A DNA stretch of 64,000 nucleotides from Apostichopus japonicus. Its lineage: Eukaryota > Echinodermata > Holothuroidea > Aspidochirotida > Stichopodidae. Positions within the stretch are counted from its first letter, which is position 1; each line of letters starts with the position of its first letter. The notes under the pieces were generated by a model. It did not search any database. It was not told the DNA's origin and was given only the letters and a program-made list of their open reading frames with translations. Location: contig NC_092569.1 in assembly GCF_037975245.1 (NCBI RefSeq), positions 20,701,001 to 20,765,000 of the forward strand, given 5' to 3'. Position numbers and translations under genes: made by a program. Positions 53,916-64,000 of this stretch are shown here, piece by piece.

Positions 53916-56900
53916 CTGCAATCGAAACATAGTCCATTGTTATGTAATGTTAAAACTTGTGTATTATACATGATATTTCGAACTGCTAAATAAATACTAA
54001 TAAACCTTAGAAATATATGTTTAGCTTAAATAAAATTGATACAATATGTCGATTATTTACTTTACCAAACTTCTTACTATCGAAGTAATGATGCAAAGGT
54101 TCAGTAGAAGTAAAGATAACATCGCATACGTCAATCAATCCAGCATCATTTTAAATCTTAATAAAAAGAAAATCGATATTCTTGTTTTTCGTTTCATTCA
54201 AAATCCTCAATGGAAAGTTGGAGAACTCTGTGCAGGAATAAAAGCGTTACTTTGAGTGTAAAAATAACAGGGCAAAAAATGTGAACGCATGTCATCATCA
54301 GTTTTAAAGTAGCTACGTTTCAAACATCTTGGCACAATTATTTATTCAGGAGACGTTGCTATTGATACATAAATAATATGATAGCGTTTTTGACGTCTTT
54401 TTGAAATACAAAGACTGTTTTAAGTGAGCTACATTAACATACTTAAAAGAGAAATATATCCTAGACATTACTGCATGGAGAATACCTTTCTGCAGTTTAC
54501 TCTTTTCGACAGAAGCAACAAGAATGCTTGAAAAAAAGTGAAGCCGCTTGTTTCGTGACGTCTATTGAATTTCATCACATACAATTCCTATGCGCCGTTC
54601 AAGATAACTAAGGCAATATGTAGTCACAATTTTTCTTCCGAAACACTTTTCTAGCTCGGGAAGTTTTGAAAAAAGAGAACATGGATGCATTCGGACTTGA
54701 CTGCTATCAAATCAAGCCAGAATACACATTGGAGGAAATAAAGTATGCTTGCTAAACATGAAATTCCTGGAAATTCGGGGAAAGGTAGTTTTGACTAGTT
54801 ATTTACAGAGGGTGTAAAAATATTCCCTATAAGAATATATCTACTATGAGGTCATTACAAAACCCCAGGGCACATCTACTTAATTATCTCACAGATATAT
54901 TTACTTACCCTAACCTTCTACTCTCGATGAATGGATCAAAAATTTGAGAATAATGCAATATATCATATAGAACCACATATCAGTATCCATCATTTTAATA
55001 TAATATGCTACGAATTTATTGGAGATGTTCACTCTGGTCAGTCAATTGAGCTTAATGAATTTGGTCAAATCTGTGACCAATATATGAACTTGGTCAAAGC
55101 TTTGATCACTATTTCAAGCCCTTCCGCTATTCTTTCATAACAGAAGCAATATCATTCATTAACCTTGTTCAATTTCTTAATACCTTATTTGTGATTGTTT
55201 GTTTTGACCTATAACAACATATGATACTGATTTCCATATACTAAAAGCCCCAGATTTTGTTTTTTATAAGGAGTTTAAAGCATAAATGGTTACTCAGTCA
55301 GCAGCAGCTATAAGATCACAACAGATACCGATCGCCTATGAAACTGAACAGCAAAATATTTTCTGTTTAGTCTCAGTGGAAAATCGGCAATTTTCACTTA
55401 CGAGAGAAGAAACTTATATTGTTCACAACAGTGTCGAATCCGTATCACAAAACTATTGCAAGTTAAATCTGATATGATCTTGTTTTTACTTCAATAGTTT
55501 AAATGATCATGATTGAGATTTACTGGGTAATTATCAGATATTGGCCCGCAAAAAATAAGTTAAAAAGTATACCTCAATGATGATATGAAATGAACTTCTG
55601 GCATTGACACATTATCAATAAGCATATCACTAGGCGTAGAACAGGTGCAGTGGAACAAGAACGTGTCTTTTGCCCGCCTGTCAATTTTCTATCTTAGGAT
55701 ACACTGCACGGCATCTGTTGACTAATTGTAAGTTCTACATTAACCCATCGTTTACAGACTGCTTGAAATTCGAGAAAGTGGTATAAATTTCAAGAACAAA
55801 AAGGGAAATTGCCAATGTCCCATCGGGGCAACCGCAGTGTTTAGTCATTCTATGTTTCTGAATCAACATAGACTGAATGCCTCCCTCACACAATAAAACA
55901 CTTGCACATATCATTACGAGGTTTATTACGAGATTATAATTATTTTTTACGAGATTTTTACAAGTCATGAATTACTCAGTGTGATTTGTTCAATGATGTT
56001 TTGTTTAGTTGGTCCCTGGTAACTTAATCTGCAGAAAGGACGACTGCTTCAATTTAGTTCTTCCTTCTTCTTGTAATATAGCTACTTGCATGGGTAACGA
56101 CAACATTTTGTATAATAGTATGTACTTTAGCCACACAATAATGTATATTTCTTAGTTTCAATAAGCGTTATCTTGTAGTAAGGAAACAATGGTCCACACG
56201 TTTCATAGGCGTTTATGTCAGATCAAACTGTTGAAGAGAGAATTGTAGGAAAGCCATTTGTGTGGGTTTTTATTGTCAATTGTTGTTTTCATGCTATATT
56301 TCTCAACTAAATTATTCAAGAGCTTCTTAAGTATTTTGTTCTTCATTACCAGTGTCATTTATGTACTAGTTGTTGCCAGGCAACTGCAAATTCAATACTT
56401 ACTAACTCTGTCTTCGCCAACTTTTCTTAATTTATGTATATGGAACGACCGCCTTTGTTGCCAAAACCTATACAGAAGCATGCATAGGCCGTCTGATAAA
56501 TACGTCTATATGTTCTACTACAAAGCTGATTGCTACCTGTCAATCGTCGAGTCGGAGGCGATGATTGCGACAATTATATCGACAAAATGCCGGTCGGCAG
56601 TCGAAGGTACGTTCGTCGAAGGTCAAAGGAAAACTGTCGGTTCGACACCGTCGAAGGTACCTTCGAAGGCTATCTTTCTACAAAAAAAAATGTCTCGGCT
56701 GTTTCTCCATCTGTTATTCTTTCTAACTTTAAATACGAAAATTGTATTCCCTACTTAAATGCAGCTTATGATATTTTTTCATGTAAGATTATTCCACAGA
56801 TGCTACATCGCCGGATTTGAGTGTTATTAATGCCTTCTAATGTAACCTCTACCTTTCGTGGTCGACCTGCCTGTTATCTCTCTTCACATTGTTTAGTAGG

Positions 56901-58022
56901 AAGGGGGTGCGAAACTACACTTCGTCTTTAATATTCAACTTCAACAATCGTTTTTAAGCTGTAGCACTCGTTATTCCACGTTTTTTATTTAAAATACGGT
57001 CATTTCATGTGATAAAAAAATATTTTCCCCGCTGTGACGTGAATTGCTATGATTGAGGGTTATACCCTGATACCATTTACCATACTTGAGACCATTTATA
57101 TATTTTTAGTACAGAAAATACAAGTACTACACATTCAAAGGGCTACTCGAAAAATAAGTATTGTTGAGATTGTAATGCAATGAACTGATAGTCAGTTTGA
57201 ATAAATAATGGCAAGGGCCATTTCTGATCAGAACTAAGGCACAAGCTCTCAATGGTTGCCCACCCTCTCACTCTAACCCTTTTTTGCATCAAAGCACCCT
57301 TCGGCTAACCGAACTTTCTCAAAGAGCAGGGGCCACTACTCTCATCGATTACCTAACTTATAATCCTTCCTCTCCCCTAGTACCAACACGCAGTTTTGCG
57401 ACCTAGCTGTTTGCCGCTTCGTCCACGAATAATGTAGTACAGAAACATGACCTTTACTTGGATGACAATCAATACTATTGCACCAGACTACAAGATCTTA
57501 TACATTTCTATGTTCCAACTCGTAGGTTGCCTTCTATTGGTAGATAGCAGGGATCTTTAAAATACTTTAATTGCCGTTTCGAGGGTCGACGTAAATCACA
57601 GCTGTTTATAATGTAAAGATTCATTAGTTTTAAATTAAACTTCCTTGTGATATGCAAATCTAGAGATAGATGGTGCATTTGAAAGCTTTACTATTACAAA
57701 TCAAATGGTGTGAAGTTCATTAACTGCAAAATGAATCACTGTAGTAACAGACTAAGAACAGTTGTTACCTGTTAGAATATTACATATTTTAAATCATTTA
57801 AATGCAAAACAAACTTCTAACACGTTTAGTTTCTGTGAAGACTTAACTGTTGGATAGAAAAATTATGGTGTAAAACTGCCTTACATATATTCTCACTATT
57901 GTTGCTATAAGTTTAATATATGTTACCCATTTATGTCAGAATGAAGGTAAGAAAACTGAATGCTGGAACTTACAGTAGACAGACTGAAAAGGAACAATTA
58001 CACAGATGTCTCTAACAGATTG
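53916..58022. other. Gene-poor region
   Basis: No supported gene. A 166-codon frame at 56258-56758 has hydrophobic stretches but no recognisable family and no splice support. A locally repetitive GTCGAAGGTA segment lies at 56610-56670. Confidence 0.35.
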
Positions 58023-58107
58023 GACTAGTGACATAGATGACTTATCCGTCGTATCAAATATAAGTAGGGCTTGATCCCTGGTCACATGTTCGAATCATGC
58101 CGTAGTC
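58023..58107 (+). repeat. tRNA-derived sequence
   Basis: An 85-nt segment starting GACTA and ending TAGTC (complementary acceptor ends) with a T-arm-like CATGTTCGAATCATG and a degenerate A box. The anticodon arm is not convincing, so it is probably a SINE head or tRNA pseudogene. Confidence 0.35.
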
Positions 58108-58522
58108 AAAAATGTATTTCTTTTTTCGCTTGAAAACATGATAAGTGGTTAAATGATAAAGTTTAATATATTATATTTGTGTTAACTTACAAAAGCTATC
58201 CACTAGCGTATGATTTAAGAAAATGTCAAGACGAAAGCGAGAACTATAAACGTTGACGAAGCCGTTTACATCGCTGGCGATTTAATACTTTACGAAAGTA
58301 AGGTGTGTGTTTTCTTTTTTAATCATTTTAAATCAGTAAACTTGAAATAAAGCATTTACCGTCTCAGTTAAGAAAGGTCAAACCTTCCTTTCCTATGGTA
58401 ACATCTGTATAACTTCGCCAGATCAGAGACTTCTCTTAAAATCAATGCCTTTGTAAGTTCGTGCGAATAGTTTTGTTTTCAATGAAAACATGTTATGATA
58501 GGTGCCTCAGATATTAACTTAT

Positions 58523-58880
58523 CCTAATTAGCATTATAAAATGGGGTTTTATATGATAGGCAATGATAACAAGTAATAATAAAGTCGTTACTTTTACATG
58601 GAACACTTTTTGCAATCGATTATAGTGTGGCCTGCTGTGTATATCTTTTCAAATTTCTAAGATTGTCACGAGATCGTCTTGATGTTGAACGACAATGAAT
58701 GTATTGAAAAAGATCATTATAAATGAAAGCATAAACAACATTCGTGTTTTTTCCTAGAGCCAGAAATGAGCAATCGATAAAGCATATTGTTATATAAGCT
58801 GGGAAAATCAAGAAGGCTGCCAGCCTTTTCTAGTCCTATGAGTCTCTTCTAATGTATTTATGGCGGGTTGCTTGAGACCT
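58523..58880. repeat. Second copy of the duplicated downstream flank
   Basis: Matches 1-360. It presumably once lay just downstream of gene 4 and is now separated from it by the LINE relic at 59.1-62.0 kb. Confidence 0.6.
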
Positions 58881-59109
58881 TGAAAGTTGCATGGATTCAT
58901 GATGGGAAACAAGTCAGAGCTTTAACCCCAGTAGCCTGTATACAAAATTGCTAGGCCAAAGTTGAATCGATTCAGGCCTAGCCTGGGCTCGCCAATTTTG
59001 AAAAACTGCAAATTCGCATATTACTACCTTGACAGAATGGATTCATAACTGCCAAATCTAACCTTGATTAGTTGAAATCGAATGGATTAAGGCCTAGGCT
59101 AGGCCACTA

Positions 59110-62000
59110 TAGTGCAATTACTAAATGAGTCTTTTAACTGCTCGTAAGAAATAAAAGCTTTTCCTCCATCTCATTTCCGTGTTTGTAATATTTTACTGAA
59201 GATGAAGTACTTGAGATGAAATATGAAAAATGATTTGGGTGATTCACAGAAAAATGATACCCGAAGCATACGTCATTCTTCGAAAATATAAACTGACTGC
59301 CAACAATAGCTTTCTCCACATGTAAAGTGAATTTCGATCTAATAGGGCAATCCCAAAACAAATGTAACAGGGTCTCATCATAGCGACCACAAAAGTGACA
59401 TCGCGGATTATCGATTTGCCCTATTTTAGGGCGTTAGTGGTTTGTTCCAATAATGCGATGGAGGAAGCGAAATTGGAAATATTGCATCTTGGAATCTTTG
59501 ACAGAGTGAAACGGGGCTAGAAAAGTATTCTCCCATTGGGTAGCTGTGCTATTGAAATAAAGATTCCATTTGGCTACAGCCGCAGGAGGAGCATTGACAC
59601 GATAAATAAGGTTAATATAAATGTGTCTAGACACAGAGGGAATAAACTGGGGATAATCACTAGAGCTATCAACAATATCCCCGTTAACCTCCAAAAGTCC
59701 ATCCTTCCATGCTCTAGAGATAGAGGAAATAATGCCATAGTAAACAGTAAATGGACAATAATTTAATCTATACTTCTCTTTGAAACGCAGCATTGACAAT
59801 GGACGATTGTCATTGTCAAACAGATGCTTCACCTGCCTGATCCTTTTTTGGAACATTGAGTTGTAAAATACCATCTTATTGTTAATTTTAATCAACGAGT
59901 TGCTCCAAGTTATCTATACACCATAATTGGAATAAGGCCTAATAAAAGAGTGCAATGACCATGCATGACAGACGTCATAAATAAATGAATTACTAATATG
60001 AATTTTATAACTACAGTTCAAAAAAAGATTTGCCTTACTTTTTCAAATGAAAATCGAAAAACAGTTTCCAGATGTTATCGCTACTGTCGTTATATCTGTT
60101 CACCCACGTGCACTTAAGACTATATATAAAATAATGAGTATGTGTGACTTTTAGTCCACCTAAACTTTATAGTACCAATCATAGAGGAACGGTGATTTTT
60201 TTGGGTTTCCAACTCCAAATGAAACGAAAAAATAATAGCATTTATTTCTTTAATAAACTCCTGTGGGGAATTTGAAAGAATTTGAAAGAGATAAACCAAC
60301 TGTGAAAGACCGAGTGTTTTAACAATGGTAACTTTTCCAATTGGAGTAAGGTCCCTCTGCGAACAGACACTCAGTAAACGTTTGAGCCTCGAAAGCTTAG
60401 GAGTGAAATTCAAACTAAAAAGGTCTGATCTGTTATTGGTAAACGAGAGGCCTTATAAAGCAACAGGACCATTAGACCAGTGCAACCTAAATATGTTACG
60501 GAACCATGGTCCCCTCTGTGTCTTTCTACCTACTGAAAAAAGGGAATATTTGTCCATATTGACTTTTAGACTCAACGACTTCTCAAAAACTACTAAAAAG
60601 TACTAACAGTTTATTTTAAAGAATAATAACTACCGTCTACAAAGATGGTCGTACCGTCCGCATATTGTAAAATGTTAATGTTGTTGTCAAATAGGGATAT
60701 ACCATAGATAGCAATATTATCATTGACTCATCAATTGAAACCATGGAAAGGTGTATTCAGGAAGTTTGTTTTTCAGTTGTGTATGGTCTACCTCAATGCC
60801 AGCTTTCCAGACTTCAACGCATTCAAAGTACTGCTGCACGTATTGTTACTTTGTGAAGAAAATCCTATTCATATAACACCTATACTTCGAGAACTTCATT
60901 GGCTACTAATTTCCTGAATAATCATCTACAAAGTTCTGATCATTGTTTTCAAATCACTGAACAAAGTGGTTCCAATCTACATCTCTGAGTTACTAGAGCT
61001 TTACTCACCATCACGGAAACTTTTTTCCAGCAACATGTTTCTTCTTCGGGAACAGAGATCCAGACAATAATGGTGTGATAGGTCTTTGAGGTTGCTGCCC
61101 CTCGTCTTTCAAATGCACTACCACTTAAACTGAAGTCGTTCATCAGCATTTTGACTTTCAAAGAACTCCTTAAAACTCATCTCATACGTAAAACTTTCAG
61201 TGATTTAGATTTGATTAAAGTTTTTCTGTTCTTTTACCATATCTTTTGTTTTCTCTATTTTGAGCATTGAGTATCCCGCAGGGAGGATATGTGCGCATTA
61301 TATATCGCTATTATAACCTCAGCACATATATTAAATATATAAGGGCTTAAGGGACAACCTTGGCGTACCCCGCGGGGTGAGAAGGAATGAGTAGCCTATC
61401 CATTGTTTATGATTCTGGCGGAATTGTTAGAATACAAAGTTTTTACCCAGTTAATAACACTTTCCCCAATACCAACGAATCTAAGAAAGGTGAAAATAAA
61501 CTCCCATATCACACTGTCAAATGCTTTTTCGATGTCCACGAGGAACAGTAAACCTATTTTGTTACTCGTGTTACAATACTCAATCAAATCTTAAACGAAG
61601 CGGATGTTTTTTTCCCAATAAAGCGGTTTTTAAGGATACCTGTCTGATTATTGCTAATCACTTTGGGGTGAACAAGTTTAATTCTTGTTAATAATACTTT
61701 AGCGAATATCTGGTAAGGAGTGAGATTGGACGATAGTTCTAAATAAAGTCCTTATCCTTGCCATGCTTTGGAATTAAGGTAATCATTGCACGTTCCTGAT
61801 CGGCAGACAATTAAAACTTAGTATTAGCGTGAAAATTGATTAATAGTCCATCGTTACCAGGGGATTTACCAATGGAAAATGAATTCAGAGCAGACGTCAG
61901 AAGCCCATCACAGCAATCTGCTTCATCCGTACTCAGCTTATTAGAATATACAACATGCGCCATTTTGTGTAATTGGGACACTCCGTTAGACTATGCTCCA
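59110..62000 (-). mobile_element. L1/Tx1-like LINE ORF2 relic
   Basis: In minus-strand order the pieces are GKSPGNDGLLINF, NYRPISLLTPYQIFAKVLL, ISNNQTGILKNRFIG, LLFLVDIEKAFDSVIWEFI, RGVRQGCPLSPYIFNIC, then (after an insertion) LQYADGTTIFVDG, RDLTPIGKVTIVKTLGLSQL, FQFRFLHRIIGTN and a zinc-binding CHFCGRYDETLLHLFWDCP. This is a full reverse transcriptase to C-terminal zinc-finger layout. The catalytic YADD reads YADG (about 60685), and there are several frame breaks, so it is dead. Confidence 0.75.
60745..61311 (+). mobile_element. CR1/L2-like LINE 3' fragment inserted in the L1-like relic
   Basis: Plus-strand frames give LSRLQRIQSTAARIV, HITPILRELHWLLIS, FKSLNKVVPIYISELLELYS and AAPRLSNALPLKLKSF. 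This is the conserved C-terminal region of CR1/L2-type reverse transcriptases, followed by a short tail with GTGCGCATTATATATCGCTA. It separates the PLSPYIF and YADG motifs of the L1-like element. Confidence 0.7.
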
Positions 62001-63099
62001 GTCGTGTTTATCAAGACAATTATCAGTATCATTGTGTTTATAATAGTGCAAATACATCATAGTTTATAACTTAGAGCAAAATTCTACTACTTTAACCTGG
62101 ATATACCTACTTCATTCTTTTAGTGCTTTTCAGTAGGCTTAACAGATTGAAAACAATTGGAGCATTTCCAGCAGCAGCAAATTAAGATGATGAAAGCGGA
62201 AAATCCGAAAAAGAAGGGAACCAATTGAGTTATGTGTAAACATCTTTCAAAGAGAGAACTTTTATTGAACCTCTTCTTCAACAAAAACAATGTCAATACT
62301 TAAGTTCATTTCATTCACGGTTTTTAAAGGTCTTTTATGCACAGATATAGTAAATTAAGATTCTGCATTCTGTCACATCATAATTTGGCATTAATTTTAA
62401 TTCCTCTATAAATGCCTCCTTTGTCTTCCAGCTTATACCTTGAAAATATGTTTGGTGACCGAACTAGCACATTAAACGAACATGTGGTATTGAAAGTATG
62501 GCATAATCTAGCTTCCTATTACGGCACCTTACCTATGTACACATAATCTCTCCTTTAGTGAACGAAGGTGCAACAAGTATTTTCGAATCATAATTAGTCG
62601 TTTCCTTAACGATGATACACTAATTCAAAAAGTATGTTTTAATAAAAGTCTTATATATTTCGAGTACAAATTCATAATAACAGAGAATACAAAGCAATGT
62701 GGTGCCAAACCTTGTTGGTTTTATTTTGGGATTATCGCATAACAGTGAAGGTAACCAGCTTTTATCAAAAAGTTTTAATCCACATTACGAGATGAAAGAA
62801 GTTCCTTGTAAAATGTCTGGTTTGGGAAGATATGAAGATCCAACCCTCATTCTTAAGTCATGATGTGGTCTTATGGAAAGGAACCTTGAGTAACAAGCCT
62901 ATCTTTTCACTTCTTCATAAGCTTCTAGTGTTTTATGTTATGTAATATAACCTGATTATTAAGTTTATTGAATGTTCTTTAAGATTATTCGTCACAATCC
63001 TCTCCCCTCCTCTTCTTTGCTCCTAGCAATAAGACATCCAGCAAGCCAAGGTTTTAATGATCCGCGGGTATTGTGACTTCACTAACTGTTAGTAGAGAC
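62001..63099. other. Downstream flank of gene 4
   Basis: Non-coding. From about 62170 it parallels the gene 2 flank at 23040-24262. It lacks the CCT expansion. Confidence 0.5.
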
Positions 63100-64000
63100 T
63101 CACAGTGTTTTCATTTTCATATCTACTGCTACAACAGAAAAGTTGTAATCGAGTGTAATCATTTGATGAAAAACATATACTTGTATCCTAAGGTTCACCG
63201 TAGATTCAATTCAACATAAAACCATAGCAAGCATTGAACCACCAGCCGCCGGGAGTGCCTTTCATTACTAGCACAACTTTGTAAAGCTATGTCATCGTCC
63301 TGATATATCTCGATGGTAATCCATGTAGTCATATTCTATTTGATATAACAGAAAGCTATAATAAGCATCTTTTAAAATCATGACAATACTTTTGTCAAAC
63401 GTACCAAATTATCTTTATATAGTTAGCTAGGTAATGTGAGACACGTAAATAGTATGTTGATTACTATTTTTTTTAAATACCATTGTTAATATCTCACATA
63501 TTAAGTGAAAACAAGGTACAGACATTGTGTCTAAGGCTTCGGTTACCCTCTTCAAGAATGAAGGTAACAATTATTGGCCGAAACCTATGATTGTGTAACT
63601 GTCGATGCTTTGTTTAAGCATTTACAGATAAGTAATTCACCTTCTCTCTCTTCCACAAGTCCTAAGCGGACCTGATACATACACTGCAACTTAAAAAACA
63701 AATAACTATACGTCTTACATTCAGTCAACAAAACCAGACTAAATTGAACTTGTCCAGTGGTTTTGGCTTTTCGAGGAACAACACGTACCGAAGCTCACTG
63801 TGTAACTTTCAATAGTTATTTCGTATTTCGTTGTCTCGGAACTAATTCGAAACCGATTGTATTGAGGATATGCACTGTCATCGTTGGTATTGTTGAACCA
63901 AATATCAATTCTTAGTTGTTGATCTGTCTGAGCTGTTATGACATGCAATATCTCATTTCCAAGCCAGAAACTAGAATCGAGATCACCAAATCCATCCCTT
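63100..64000 (-). pseudogene. Gene 4: FReD-family member with a broken last exon, cut by the window end
   Basis: Two exons are visible. The middle FReD exon (63789 to beyond 64000) is open, with RDGFGDLDSSFWLGNE, RFRISSETTKYEIT and a GTACGT donor. The last exon (63335-63100) starts correctly (EYDYMDYHRD) but has lost about 17 nt just after it, which shifts the frame. It also carries TGA in place of the Gly of LNGIYG and TAG in place of the Trp of the PWDTG motif. The protein would lack the C-terminal FReD subdomain. Upstream exons lie outside the window, so whether any product is made is unknown. Confidence 0.7.
63789..64000 (-). pseudogene. Gene 4: middle FReD exon (open, partial)
   Basis: Undamaged within the window. 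It differs from genes 1 and 2 at many more positions (for example ITAQTDQQLRIDIWFNNTND), so gene 4 split off earlier than the gene 1/gene 2 pair. Confidence 0.7.

Noticed and set aside
56258-56758. 166-codon frame with hydrophobic segments
   Set aside because: Composition follows AT-rich DNA. No family motif, no splice support, no paralogue in the window.

Overview
The window looks like nuclear DNA of an invertebrate animal, most likely a marine deuterostome such as an echinoderm (sea cucumber-like gene content). This is an inference. The evidence is AT-rich DNA, short exons with GT-AG introns, a multigene family of secreted fibrinogen-related (FReD) proteins, many microsatellites, and fragments of LINE, Penelope-like, LTR and DNA transposons. 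No bacterial-style operons are present.

The backbone is a cluster of paralogous genes for secreted, heavily glycosylatable proteins with the order: signal peptide, Ser/Thr-rich mucin-like stalk, trypsin-inhibitor-like (TIL) cysteine-rich domain, VWC/EGF-like segment, fibrinogen C-terminal domain. Three members can be assembled completely by hand, with every splice junction in frame: gene 1 (1088-7142, minus, 594 aa), gene 2 (24263-31256, minus, 623 aa) and gene 3 (38753-47209, plus, 457 aa). The stalk is built from short exons that all begin and end in phase 1, so they can be duplicated, lost or fused without breaking the frame. The sequence shows all three events. The TIL, EGF and FReD exons are conserved in number and phase.

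Remnants of at least four more members surround them. They are a broken TIL exon at 9.8 kb whose upstream part continues at 20.2-20.8 kb beyond about 10 kb of inserted repeats; a frameshifted TIL exon and FReD exon at 34.0-36.3 kb (plus); a lone Cys-containing second exon at 53.8 kb (minus); and a gene entering from the right edge at 63.1-64.0 kb whose last exon is broken.

Mobile DNA fills most of the rest. Between 11.2 and 18.2 kb a Tx1/L1-like LINE (gag-like ORF1 plus endonuclease remnant) is followed by a second LINE (endonuclease plus reverse transcriptase), both between inverted DNA-transposon-like ends. Five tandem 164-bp tRNA-like units follow. At 8.5-9.4 kb lie a LINE endonuclease fragment and a Penelope-like GIY-YIG fragment next to a hammerhead-ribozyme-like motif, which recurs at 22.9 kb. 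Two palindromic MITEs flank exon 1 of gene 3. A solo LTR lies at 52.7-53.8 kb, and an L1-like reverse transcriptase relic at 59.1-62.0 kb carries a CR1/L2-like fragment inserted in it. Long TA, CCT and AAT tracts are scattered through introns and flanks. The regions 47.2-51.9 kb and 53.9-58.5 kb show no gene I can support.
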